A stretch of 64,000 nt of DNA, from NCBI GenBank assembly GCA_016872055.1, contig VHBH01000001.1:1-64000 (forward strand), in the 5' to 3' direction. This DNA comes from Nitrososphaerota archaeon. GTDB lineage: Archaea; Thermoproteota; Nitrososphaeria; Nitrososphaerales; Nitrosopumilaceae. Below, piece by piece: positions 52,524 through 61,167 of the stretch (the stretch's first letter is position 1; each line of letters opens with the position of its first letter). A model generated the notes under the pieces. That model did not search any database. It had not been told where the DNA came from and worked only from the letters and a program-made list of their open reading frames with translations. A program made the position numbers and the translations under genes.

Positions 52524-52950
52524 TTCTGACCTACACTAGCAACCAAATCTTAGAACCCAAGACTATCATGCAAATTTACTTTTCCTGTAGAGTAGCTTGG
52601 TAACTGTGGATCTTAGTTTTTCAGCAAGGCTTCATTGAAATTTATTGCGATCGGGTCATATCACTGCAAGCGCACTTGTCAAAGAAATCATAATGGATAG
52701 CGTCAAAACAAATCAAAAGCAGATAGACTATCAAGTAATTGTATGGTGTCATTATCATTTTAATCTGCAAAGCTTTGCATTGCATCAGAGCCAGACGAAT
52801 TATTATCAATAACAGTTTACTGTTTACAAACTCGGATGAGATGGTAGGCAGCAGCTTTACTTTGCGCACATTAATTTGGAAGTGGTCATTCCAGTAGAAT
52901 TATAGTCCTAAAAACAATAAATAGCTCAGCAAGCCAACAACACAAAGATC
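52524..52950. other. 427-base intergenic region
   Basis: No gene is called. A plus-strand frame from a TTG at about 52651 to 52807 (HITASALVKEIIMDSVKTNQ, then KQIDYQVIVWCHYH) has protein-like character in its first half and might be a remnant. The tpiA promoter (AATAAATAG, 52917-52925) lies at the right end. Confidence 0.3.
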
Positions 52951-53619
52951 TTGTTTATCATCAATTACAAAAACTATGATGAAATTGCAGGCGTGAAATC
53001 GGCCAAACTTGCATCAGTTGCAGATAAAATTTCAAAAAAGTTCAAGGTCAAAATAGCAATCGCCCCTCCGCATCATCTTTTAGGAGTAAAATATTCAGGC
53101 CCAATCCTTGCCCAGCATACCGATAATGTCAAAGTGGGTAACACCACGGGCTTTGTCATACCTGAGCTTTTAAAAAAATCCAAGATAGCAGGTTCTCTGA
53201 TAAACCACTCTGAGCACAGAATTCCGCCAAAAAACATTGAAGAGTTAGTTAATCGATTTCGTGAGTTAGGACTAGTCTCGGTAGTTTGTGTTCAGGATGC
53301 AAAAGAGGCTGCAAGGTATGCCAAGCTAAATCCAGACTATATTGCAATAGAGCCACCAGAGCTGATTGGATCAGGCAAAGCAGTATCAACAGAGCAGCCT
53401 GAGCTAATAACCAAGTCAGTTCAAGCAGTAAACAATGCAAAGAACTCTACCAAGCTGCTTTGTGGCGCAGGGATTGTTTCAGGTCAAGATGTAAGAAAGG
53501 CAATCGAGCTTGGCTCTTCAGGCATACTTGTGGCAAGCGGTATTGTCAAGGCAAAAAACTGGAGTGCGATCGTAGAGGAGTTTGCCAAGGCAATGCTTAA
53601 AACCCCTTCAAATCGATAG
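52951..53619 (+). CDS. tpiA: Triosephosphate isomerase, archaeal type
   Basis: The 222-residue enzyme has the archaeal short form: MFIINYKNYDE (substrate Asn-Tyr-Lys), the catalytic His in SLINHSEHRIPP, the catalytic Glu in YIAIEPPELIGSG and the phosphate loops CGAGIVSG and GILVASGIVKA. Start is TTG 52951, just after a TATA box. It lies 20 bases before ppdK, so the two form a gluconeogenic unit. Confidence 0.95.
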   Translation: MFIINYKNYDEIAGVKSAKLASVADKISKKFKVKIAIAPPHHLLGVKYSGPILAQHTDNVKVGNTTGFVIPELLKKSKIAGSLINHSEHRIPPKNIEELVNRFRELGLVSVVCVQDAKEAARYAKLNPDYIAIEPPELIGSGKAVSTEQPELITKSVQAVNNAKNSTKLLCGAGIVSGQDVRKAIELGSSGILVASGIVKAKNWSAIVEEFAKAMLKTPSNR

Positions 53620-53638
53620 AAAAAACCGTGATAAAATA

Positions 53639-56356
53639 ATGAAAATGGTTTACTTTTTTGATGAGGGAGACGGCAAGAACAAAAAACTCCTAGGTGGCAA
53701 GGGTGCCGGTCTATGCGAGATGACACAGCTCAAGCTACCAGTACCACAGGGATTTACCATTACAACCGATGTTTGCAAATTATACTATCAAAACAACAAG
53801 ACCGTTCCAAAGGAATTATGGGACCAGGTAAAAAAGAACATTACCAAGCTAGAAAAGATTACAAAAAAGAAATGGAATTCATCAGAAAATCCATTATTGG
53901 TATCGGTACGTTCAGGTGCAGCACTTTCAATGCCAGGAATGATGGATACTATTCTAAACCTAGGGCTAAATGATGTCACGGTAGAGGCACTATCCAAAAA
54001 GACAAACAATCCAAGATTTGCATTGGACTCTTATCGCCGATTCATCCAGTTGTTTGGCAAAGTAGTCTTTGGGGTTAACGACAAAAAATTTGACCATGTC
54101 CTAGAGGAGGCCAAGAAAAAACAAGAGGTGACAATAGACAGCGACCTTAACGAACAATCACTAAGAATCGTCGTATCACAGTACAAGCAGATTTGTCAAG
54201 ATCATACCGGAAAGCCATTCCCGTCAAACCCAGACGAGCAATTACGATTAGCAGTAATGGCAGTCTTTAACAGCTGGATGGGTGAGCGCGCAGTAGTATA
54301 CAGAGAGAAAAACCACATAACAAAAGACATCGCAGATGGCACCGCGGTCAATGTAGTTGCCATGGCATTTGGAAACATGGGTAATGATTGCGCAACAGGG
54401 GTAGTCTTTACCAGAAACCCAGGTGATGGAACAAACCACATCTTTGGCGATTATCTAGTCAATGCACAAGGTGAAGACGTAGTTGCCGGCGTGAGGACTC
54501 CAAAACCTGTTGATGAAATGAAATTAGAAATGCCAAAAAGCTATGAATTATTATTGAAGACCTGCAAAAATCTAGAAAAACACTACAAAGAGCCACAAGA
54601 CATCGAGTTTACAATAGAACAGGGAAAATTCTACTTACTTCAGACCCGTTCTGCAAAGATGAACGCTCAGAGCATGATCAAAACTTCAGTAGACATGGTA
54701 AAAGAAAAACTCATCAATAAAGAACGAGCATTAACTAGACTAAATGCAGACCAGCTTGAACAATTACTACACAAGACAATCGACTTGGAAAAGGCAAAGC
54801 AATTCCAAAAAGCAGTTCGAGGAATTGCGGCATCTCCAGGTGCGGCAAGCGGAATTGCTGTATTTGATGTAAAGCGAGCAGTTGCAATGGGTGAGAACGG
54901 TACAAAGGTAATTCTAGTACGAGAGGAGACAAAGCCAGAAGACGTTCCGGCATTTTTTGCATCAGTTGGAATTTTGACTAGTCGTGGGGGCAAGACATCC
55001 CATGCAGCAGTAGTTGCAAGGGGAATGGGTAAACCATGCATTGTAGGATGCGCTGACATGAAAATCTCCCAAGATGCAAAACTAGCGAGCGTCGGAAATG
55101 TTACAATACGTGAAGGAGATGCAATAACAATTGATGGTTCACAAGGCGACGTCTATTTGGGCGATGTACCAACAATAGAGCCAAAAATAACTGATGATTT
55201 CAGAACTATTCTAGAGTGGGCACAAAAAACAAAATCAATTGGCATCAGAGCAAATGCAGATACACCTGACGGCGCCCAACTGGCAAGAAAATATGGTGCC
55301 CAAGGAATAGGTCTGTGCAGAACAGAGCGCATGTTCAATGCAGCCGACAGACTAGGATTATTTGTCAAGCTAATCATGGCAAAGTCAGTCGAAGAACGAA
55401 AGCAGCACTTGGAAAAATTACAAGAGCTGCAGAAAAGCGACTTTATCCAGATTCTAAAAGCAATGGAAGGCTACAAAGTCACAATACGACTGCTCGACCC
55501 ACCATTACATGAATTCCTACCAAACCCAGAAGAATTAATCAACAAAATCCACAAGATGGAAAAACAAGTCGGATCTCCAGACCTAGAAGAAACCATGATA
55601 GTTTTGGCTAGAGCAAAAGAGCTTGCAGAGATAAACCCAATGATGGGTCATCGTGGTGTCCGTGTTGGTATCACATATCCAGAAATCTACGAGATGCAAA
55701 TTAGGGCAGTGTTTGAGGCAGCTACCGAACTTGCAAAGCAAAAGGCAAACACATTCCCACAAATAATGATCCCGCAGGTAGGAAGTGTAGCGGAGCTAAA
55801 TCACATCAAATCCATTTATGATAAAGTAAAATCCGAAGTAGAGTCAAAACATGGCCTAAAACTAAAGATAAACTTTGGAACAATGCTAGAGGTAGTCCGA
55901 GGGTGTCTTACATCACATGAATTAGCGAATACTGCCGAGTTTTTCAGTTTTGGTACAAACGACCTAACCCAAGCAGTGTTTAGCTTCTCAAGAGAAGACG
56001 CCGAAGGAAAATTCCTCCCAGAATACATAGAAAAAGAAGTCCTAGAGCGCAACCCATTCCAAACAGTTGATGTAAACGGTGTCGGCAGCCTAGTCAAAAT
56101 AGCAATCGCAAACGGAAAATCTGTCAAGCCCGGTATCGAAATAGGAGTTTGCGGAGAGCATGGTGGTGATCCAAACTCTATCAAATTCTTCCATAATTCC
56201 GGAGTATCCTATGTTAGTGCGTCACCACACAGAATCCCAATTGCAATAGTAGCAGCTGCTCAGTCAAGAATACAACAAAATTCGGCACCTTCCAAAAAAA
56301 AGGCACGAAGAAAGGTAGCCAAAGTCAAAAAAGCAAAGAAAAAATCCAGACGTTAA
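53639..56356 (+). CDS. ppdK: Pyruvate, phosphate dikinase with basic C-terminal tail
   Basis: The 905-residue enzyme interconverts pyruvate, ATP and phosphate with PEP, AMP and pyrophosphate. It has the ATP-grasp opening KKLLGGKGAGLCEMTQ, the phospho-His in GGKTSHAAVVARGMGKPCIV, GLCRTERMF, the PEP site SFGTNDLTQAVFSFSRED and the catalytic Cys in VCGEHGGDP. The start MKMVYFFDEGDG at 53639 is the family start; an in-frame ATG at 53582 lies in tpiA. The last 22 residues are almost all Lys and Arg (KKKARRKVAKVKKAKKKSRR), unusual for the family. Confidence 0.96.
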   Translation: MKMVYFFDEGDGKNKKLLGGKGAGLCEMTQLKLPVPQGFTITTDVCKLYYQNNKTVPKELWDQVKKNITKLEKITKKKWNSSENPLLVSVRSGAALSMPGMMDTILNLGLNDVTVEALSKKTNNPRFALDSYRRFIQLFGKVVFGVNDKKFDHVLEEAKKKQEVTIDSDLNEQSLRIVVSQYKQICQDHTGKPFPSNPDEQLRLAVMAVFNSWMGERAVVYREKNHITKDIADGTAVNVVAMAFGNMGNDCATGVVFTRNPGDGTNHIFGDYLVNAQGEDVVAGVRTPKPVDEMKLEMPKSYELLLKTCKNLEKHYKEPQDIEFTIEQGKFYLLQTRSAKMNAQSMIKTSVDMVKEKLINKERALTRLNADQLEQLLHKTIDLEKAKQFQKAVRGIAASPGAASGIAVFDVKRAVAMGENGTKVILVREETKPEDVPAFFASVGILTSRGGKTSHAAVVARGMGKPCIVGCADMKISQDAKLASVGNVTIREGDAITIDGSQGDVYLGDVPTIEPKITDDFRTILEWAQKTKSIGIRANADTPDGAQLARKYGAQGIGLCRTERMFNAADRLGLFVKLIMAKSVEERKQHLEKLQELQKSDFIQILKAMEGYKVTIRLLDPPLHEFLPNPEELINKIHKMEKQVGSPDLEETMIVLARAKELAEINPMMGHRGVRVGITYPEIYEMQIRAVFEAATELAKQKANTFPQIMIPQVGSVAELNHIKSIYDKVKSEVESKHGLKLKINFGTMLEVVRGCLTSHELANTAEFFSFGTNDLTQAVFSFSREDAEGKFLPEYIEKEVLERNPFQTVDVNGVGSLVKIAIANGKSVKPGIEIGVCGEHGGDPNSIKFFHNSGVSYVSASPHRIPIAIVAAAQSRIQQNSAPSKKKARRKVAKVKKAKKKSRR

Positions 56357-56580
56357 CCTAGTGATACTATCTTACGTGACAGCCGCCCAAGAGTGAGCGG
56401 TTTTTCCAGCAATACTATTTTGCTAAACAACACATCAGTATCGTCTTCTACTGCCCATCTCTGATATACAGTAACAAAAAGAATTTTCTGGTCAGAGTTT
56501 TTGGTAGTGTTTCTTTTGCTGACTATGCTCCTTTTTTCGGCATATTATGATCCGACATCAGCAAATCAATTGGAATTCGT
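56353..56580 (-). pseudogene. Decayed response regulator receiver domain (second copy)
   Basis: The minus strand reads PIDLLMSDHNMPKKG (56529-56573, phosphoacceptor Asp in SDHNMP), then a TAG, SAKE, a frameshift, and SDQKILFVTVYQ, ending VLLEKPLTLGRLSRKIVSLG with TAA at 56353. These are the second half of a receiver domain in order, including the Thr of beta-4 and the Lys-Pro of beta-5. The N-terminal half is gone. The remaining 56357-56612 holds nothing else. Confidence 0.75.
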
Positions 56581-56612
56581 CTAGTGAATTAAATTCGGAT
56601 TTTGAGATATCC

Positions 56613-57182
56613 TCACTTTTTCAATTGTCTCTGCTTTAGGGCAGTTGCGCGCTCAAAACACTTGTCAGATTCCTCTGTTCTTCCTAGGATCTTTAGTGCA
56701 AAGCCTTTGTTGTACCAGGCATCAAAATAGTTTGGGTTTATCTTGATTGCCTCGTCAAAGCATTCAATGGATTCATCTAGGTTTTTTGTCTTGCCTAATG
56801 CAAAGCCCTTTCCATTCCATGCCAAGGAATTATTCCTGTTTAGTTTAATTGCCTCATCAAAGCATTTGATGGATTCTTCAAATTTACCAGATTTCCCAAC
56901 TGCAGTGCCCTTGTTGTACCATGCATCGGCGTTTTTTGGGTTTATTTTGAGTGCCACATCATAACATGGAATTGCCTTCTTTGTTTTGCCAGATTCATCT
57001 AGTGCAAATCCCTTGTTGTTCCAAGCCTGAGAGTTCTTCATGTCCACTTTGATTGCCTCATCAAAGCATTGAATTGCCTCTTCATAGTTACCACAGGATG
57101 CAAAGGAATTACCCTTGTAAAACCAATCTTCTGTAGTTTTACAATTAGGATATTTTTTGCTAATTCCGCCGAAAAGGCCCAT
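56613..57182 (-). CDS. TPR-repeat protein (189 aa)
   Basis: The protein has about five tetratricopeptide repeats of 34 residues, each with the pattern W/A-x2-KG-x2-(F/L)-x-K-x-G-x-x-x-(E/K)-x-x-x-x-(C)-(Y/F)-(D/E)-x-A-(I/L)-K-(I/L), e.g. AWNNKGFALDESGKTKKAIP and AWYNKGTAVGKSGKFEESIK. It is a protein-interaction scaffold; partners unknown. It opens MGLFGGISKKYPNC without a signal peptide. Confidence 0.93.
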   Translation of the reverse strand: MGLFGGISKKYPNCKTTEDWFYKGNSFASCGNYEEAIQCFDEAIKVDMKNSQAWNNKGFALDESGKTKKAIPCYDVALKINPKNADAWYNKGTAVGKSGKFEESIKCFDEAIKLNRNNSLAWNGKGFALGKTKNLDESIECFDEAIKINPNYFDAWYNKGFALKILGRTEESDKCFERATALKQRQLKK

Positions 57183-57240
57183 CAGATCCTATTTTGTTAT
57201 TGTGAATATGAATTGATGCAGCAAACTTCATAGGATTACT

Positions 57241-57813
57241 ATGTATCACAGGATCATGCTTCCAAGAATCGACAGCATAAAGCAGGCAAGAACAAAGATC
57301 GGCATAACCCAAAAAGAACTTGCTAAAATGACCGGAGTAAGCACATCAATGATAAACCAGATAGAATCTGGTCGAAGCCAGCCTAGCTATGAAACTGCAA
57401 AGAGAATCTTTGACAGTCTGGCTACACTTGAGGGTAGAGCAGATCCAAACAAAGCTGGAGATATTTGCAGTAAAGAAATTGTCAAGTTAAAACCAACTGA
57501 CTCGCTTCATGATGCCATACATAAAATGAGAAGCATGTCAATTAGTCAAATTCCAATTTTCAGTAATGGTGAACCAGTAGGTGCAATTAGCGAAGACGGG
57601 GTGGTTAAACATCTGGCAGACAGTGACGAGTCATCCTGGAAAAAAATCAGGTTAGCAGATGTTATGGAGGCACGACCACCCATTGTAGACCATCAGACTC
57701 CGGCTAGAGCGCTAGTCCCACTGATTCGATATTCCAAGTGTATTTTGGTTACCAAGACAGGTAAAATTATTGGGATTATAACAGCGTCAGATACTCTAAA
57801 GATGCTAGAATGA
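57241..57813 (+). CDS. XRE-type HTH regulator with CBS domain pair
   Basis: The 190-residue protein has an N-terminal XRE HTH (ITQKELAKMTGVSTSMINQI, followed by ESGRSQPSYETAKRI) and two CBS motifs (about residues 78-135 and 140-190, e.g. SISQIPIFSNGEPVGAISED and CILVTKTGKIIGIITASD). CBS pairs bind adenosine nucleotides, so it may adjust transcription to energy state. An internal ATG at 57256 gives MLPRIDSIKQAR, closer to the family start. It faces the epimerase gene, its end two bases away. Confidence 0.9.
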   Translation: MYHRIMLPRIDSIKQARTKIGITQKELAKMTGVSTSMINQIESGRSQPSYETAKRIFDSLATLEGRADPNKAGDICSKEIVKLKPTDSLHDAIHKMRSMSISQIPIFSNGEPVGAISEDGVVKHLADSDESSWKKIRLADVMEARPPIVDHQTPARALVPLIRYSKCILVTKTGKIIGIITASDTLKMLE

Positions 57814-57814
57814 T

Positions 57815-58213
57815 CTAGTGCTTTGGATGGGAGCAGAGTTCAGTGAGTACTCCGCTTAGGGATTTTGGATGAATGAATGTGATCTTTGTTCCCTCAGAGC
57901 CAGGCCTTATTTTGCCCAAGAATTGGATTCCACATCCTTCCATTCTTTGGTATTCAGACTCAATGTCTTCTGTTGCGAGCGCCATGTGATGCAGACCTTC
58001 ACCTTTTTTCTCTAGGAATTTCTTAATTGGACTGTCATCGCGCGTTGGCTGCATCAGCTCAATTCTACCATTTTCCAGTTTTATGATAGCCAGTTTGACT
58101 CCTTCGGATTCTACTGTTTCGTATACAATTTTTTCAACGCCAAGCGCATCTTGGTATTGTTTTGCCGCAACCATTACGTCATTAACAGCAATTGCAATGT
58201 GGTCTATTTTCAT
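57815..58213 (-). CDS. mce: Methylmalonyl-CoA epimerase
   Basis: The 132-residue VOC-fold enzyme has the metal ligands in KIDHIAIAVNDV (His), GEGLHHMALATEDIES (His) and IELMQP and VLTELCS (Glu). It inverts (S)- to (R)-methylmalonyl-CoA for the mutase encoded directly upstream; the mutase stop and epimerase start are adjacent. It acts in the 3HP/4HB carbon fixation cycle. Confidence 0.94.
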   Translation of the reverse strand: MKIDHIAIAVNDVMVAAKQYQDALGVEKIVYETVESEGVKLAIIKLENGRIELMQPTRDDSPIKKFLEKKGEGLHHMALATEDIESEYQRMEGCGIQFLGKIRPGSEGTKITFIHPKSLSGVLTELCSHPKH

Positions 58214-59803
58214 CTAGAACACTTCCTTTGGTCGGTATTCGCCAAATACTTGACGGAATGTGTTGCTAATCTCGCCAGTAGTAGCATAAACTTTGACAGC
58301 ATCGAGAATAAACGGCATGAGGTTTTCTTCCTTTTCCGCAGCAGACTGCATCTTTGATAGTGCATATTGGACTTTTTTGCCGTCTCGCTCAGATCGTAGT
58401 TTTTTGAGTGCCGTTCTTTGTTTTTTCTCTACAGTATCGTCTATTCGAAGTAGTTCATGCTTTGACTCTTTTTCATCAGAGAACTTGTTTACTCCAACTA
58501 GGACTCGCTCGGTAGAGTCAACTTCTTTTTTGAGCCTGTACGCATTTTGTCTTATTTCGGATTGGAAGAATCCTTTTTCTATTGCTTTTAGCGCGCCACC
58601 CATTTTCTCAATTTGCTTGAGGTATTTGCGCACGCCATCCTCTATCTCATCGCATAGATATTCCAGATAATATGAGCCAGCCAATGGGTCTACTGTCTTG
58701 GTAATGCCCGATTCATGAGCAACAATCTGTTGTGTTCGTAGTGCTATTTTTGCAGACTCGGCAGTTGGCAATGCCAATGCCTCATCACGTGAGTTAGTGT
58801 GAAGCGACTGTGTTCCTCCAAGAACTGCAGCCATTGTTTGTATTGCCACCCTAACAATGTTGTTGTCTGGTTGCTGCGCAGTAAGCGATTCTCCGCTTGT
58901 TTGTGTGTGGAATTTTAGTTGTAGTGATTTTGGATCCTTTGCGTGGAATTTTTCTTTGAGAATCTCCGCATAGATTTTTCTTGCGACTCGGAACTTGGCA
59001 ATCTCTTCAAAAAATTCTATTGTACAGCAGAAAAAGAACGATAGTCTTGGAGCAAAGTCATCTATTTTGAGTCCCCTGTCAAGGCAGGTCTGAATGTATG
59101 CAATTGCATTTGCCAACGTAAATGCTACTTCTTGTGTGGCAGTAGAACCAGCTTCTCTCATGTGATAGCCGGAAATTGAGACAGGATACCATTGTGGTAC
59201 ATGCTTTGCGCAATATCCAATCATATCACCAATTAGTCTCATGGATGGTTGTGGTGGATAGATGTACGTGTTTCTTGCAATGTATTCTTTTAGAATGTCA
59301 TTTTGTGTTGTGCCACGCAATTCCGTGCTGGCAAATCCCTGTGATTCACCAACCGCAATGTAATATGCCAATAACGTAGATGCAGTAGAATTAATCGTCA
59401 TAGAGGAGCTCACCTTTCCAAGTGGAATGCCATCAAAAGCTGTAAACATGTCTTTGAGTGATGATATTGAGACACCTACCTTTCCTACTTCGCCTTCTGC
59501 CTGCGGAGCATCGGCGTCGTGGCCTATCTGTGTTGGAAGATCAAATGCCATGGACAGGCCGGTCTGGCCCTTTTCTAGCATGAATTTAAAGCGTTCATTG
59601 GTCTGCTTGGCATCACCAAATCCAGAATACTGACGCATTGTCCAGAATCTCTCTCGGTACATTTCTGCATGGATTCCACGGGTGAAAGGATACTTGCCGG
59701 GCTCTTCTTTTGCTTTCTTTTTTGTTTCACGATATACACGGGATACTGGGAAATTAGAATCGGTTAGAATTTTTTTTGGTTTTTGTTCTTCTTTCTGTGC
59801 CAT
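58214..59803 (-). CDS. mcmA1: Methylmalonyl-CoA mutase large (catalytic) subunit
   Basis: The 529-residue protein has the catalytic TIM barrel only: YPFTRGIHAEMYRERFWTMR, QYSGFGDAKQTNERFK, GLSMAFDLPTQIGHDADAP, SGYHMREAGSTATQEVAFTL and HTQTSGESLTAQQPDNNIVR. The B12-binding domain is on a separate small subunit in archaea, and none is in this window. It isomerises methylmalonyl-CoA to succinyl-CoA. MeaB is encoded just before it and epimerase just after. Confidence 0.96.
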   Translation of the reverse strand: MAQKEEQKPKKILTDSNFPVSRVYRETKKKAKEEPGKYPFTRGIHAEMYRERFWTMRQYSGFGDAKQTNERFKFMLEKGQTGLSMAFDLPTQIGHDADAPQAEGEVGKVGVSISSLKDMFTAFDGIPLGKVSSSMTINSTASTLLAYYIAVGESQGFASTELRGTTQNDILKEYIARNTYIYPPQPSMRLIGDMIGYCAKHVPQWYPVSISGYHMREAGSTATQEVAFTLANAIAYIQTCLDRGLKIDDFAPRLSFFFCCTIEFFEEIAKFRVARKIYAEILKEKFHAKDPKSLQLKFHTQTSGESLTAQQPDNNIVRVAIQTMAAVLGGTQSLHTNSRDEALALPTAESAKIALRTQQIVAHESGITKTVDPLAGSYYLEYLCDEIEDGVRKYLKQIEKMGGALKAIEKGFFQSEIRQNAYRLKKEVDSTERVLVGVNKFSDEKESKHELLRIDDTVEKKQRTALKKLRSERDGKKVQYALSKMQSAAEKEENLMPFILDAVKVYATTGEISNTFRQVFGEYRPKEVF

Positions 59804-59807
59804 AATA

Positions 59808-60722
59808 TCACTTGATTATCCTCTCAGATATTTTGTCCGCTGCCTCAAATGGATCCATCTCCTTTGATTGGAGTTTTTTTAGGTATTTGGAATAGTTTTT
59901 GTCAGATTCCAACAATGTATCGATTTTGAGTCTAACATTATTTAAAACAATATCTTTTAGCTCAATTGCTAGTCGTCCCGCGTCGTGTTCCTTTTTGGTT
60001 TTTTGCTTTTGTGCCATCAGTTCCTTGAGTTTTTTTGCAAATTCGTCAATTCCCTTGTTTTTCGTAATCGAAGTCTGAAGTATCACTGGGTTTCGTTCAG
60101 TCATACCAATGAATTCCTTGACGGATTCGAATAGTTGGGTTGCGCCATCTAGATCAGATTTGTTTACGAGATAGATATCACCAATTTCTGTAAGGCCTGC
60201 TTTGATAGTCTGTATGCTATCGCCAGTATGCGGATTAAACACTACAACGGTAATGTCTGCAATGTTTGATATCTCTACTTCTGTCTGACCGGCACCGACG
60301 CTTTCTATTATAATTGGATTAAAGCCAGCATATTCCAGTACACGAATGCTGTTTCTAATGGAGCGTGATACAGCACCGGTCGCGCCACGCGACGCAATAC
60401 TTCTGATGTATGTACCAGAGTCGGTAGATTCCGTCATCCTCACACGGTCGCCCAAAATTGCACCCCCTGTGACATGACTTGTCGGGTCAATTGCAAGAAC
60501 TGCTGGTTTGAGCCCAAGTTTTTTGAGTGCAACTGAGGTCTTGTTAATTAGTGAGCTTTTGCCTGCGCCTGCAGGGCCGGTAATTCCAATTATGACGGAT
60601 TTGCCAGATGTCTTGAATATCAATTTGATTAGCTTGCGTGCTTCTTGCTCATCATTTTCAACAATAGAGATTGCCTTTGCAATTGCTCCACGCTTTGCCT
60701 TCTTTAAATCAGCAAGTAACAA
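59808..60722 (-). CDS. meaB: MeaB/ArgK-type GTPase chaperone of methylmalonyl-CoA mutase
   Basis: The 304-residue G3E-type GTPase has the P-loop IGITGPAGAGKSSLINK, LAIDPTSHVTGGAILGDRVR, the Walker B-like IIIESVGAGQTEVE and the base motif VNKSDL. MeaB guards mutase reactivation and adenosylcobalamin loading. It is four bases before the mutase gene. The ATP:Cob(I)alamin transferase at 593-1147 is its likely cofactor supplier. Confidence 0.95.
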   Translation of the reverse strand: MLLADLKKAKRGAIAKAISIVENDEQEARKLIKLIFKTSGKSVIIGITGPAGAGKSSLINKTSVALKKLGLKPAVLAIDPTSHVTGGAILGDRVRMTESTDSGTYIRSIASRGATGAVSRSIRNSIRVLEYAGFNPIIIESVGAGQTEVEISNIADITVVVFNPHTGDSIQTIKAGLTEIGDIYLVNKSDLDGATQLFESVKEFIGMTERNPVILQTSITKNKGIDEFAKKLKELMAQKQKTKKEHDAGRLAIELKDIVLNNVRLKIDTLLESDKNYSKYLKKLQSKEMDPFEAADKISERIIK

Positions 60723-60762
60723 ACAAACTAGTTTTTGGCATCTACAATAAATTCTTGTTGTA

Positions 60763-61167
60763 CTAGAGTTGGGTAAAGATTGTACCGCTTGACTTGCCTA
60801 CGTCATGTATGTCGGTTTTGACGCCAACCTTGCCAAATTCAGGATGATTCACAACCAGTGTGATCGGAACCACTTTCCAACCATATTGCGGTTCTTCCTC
60901 AAATGGTACTGTGATGGTAAAAGAGTACCCATCAAACGTTCTCTGGAATGATTTTTCCATTCCCAATATTTCCATCACAACACTAGTAGTTTTTTGGGTC
61001 TTGTCGGCAAATGTGATTTCCACTAGTTTTTTTTCTGGATAGAATGTTCCATCTAGATATAGTAGGTCTTGGTATTTTTCGTGTACAGAGTTGCTTTGAG
61101 ATATTGAAATACCAATCCCAAATGCAATTATTGTCGCAATTGATGCCAAAATGATTTTTTTATTCAT
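60763..61167 (-). CDS. Small exported or membrane-anchored protein (134 aa)
   Basis: An N-terminal signal-anchor (residues about 4-22, KIILASIATIIAFGIGISIS) is followed by a strand-rich domain (KKLVEITFADKTQKTTSVVM, then YSFTITVPFEEEPQYGWKVV), probably an immunoglobulin-like sandwich outside the membrane. No Cys is present. It overlaps the aminopeptidase stop by one base and may be cotranscribed with it. Function unknown. Confidence 0.72.
   Translation of the reverse strand: MNKKIILASIATIIAFGIGISISQSNSVHEKYQDLLYLDGTFYPEKKLVEITFADKTQKTTSVVMEILGMEKSFQRTFDGYSFTITVPFEEEPQYGWKVVPITLVVNHPEFGKVGVKTDIHDVGKSSGTIFTQL

Noticed and set aside
52642-52869. 75-codon minus-strand ORF
   Set aside because: Ile/Leu/Met-rich without a clear membrane pattern or promoter; the opposite strand has a slightly better but still doubtful frame.
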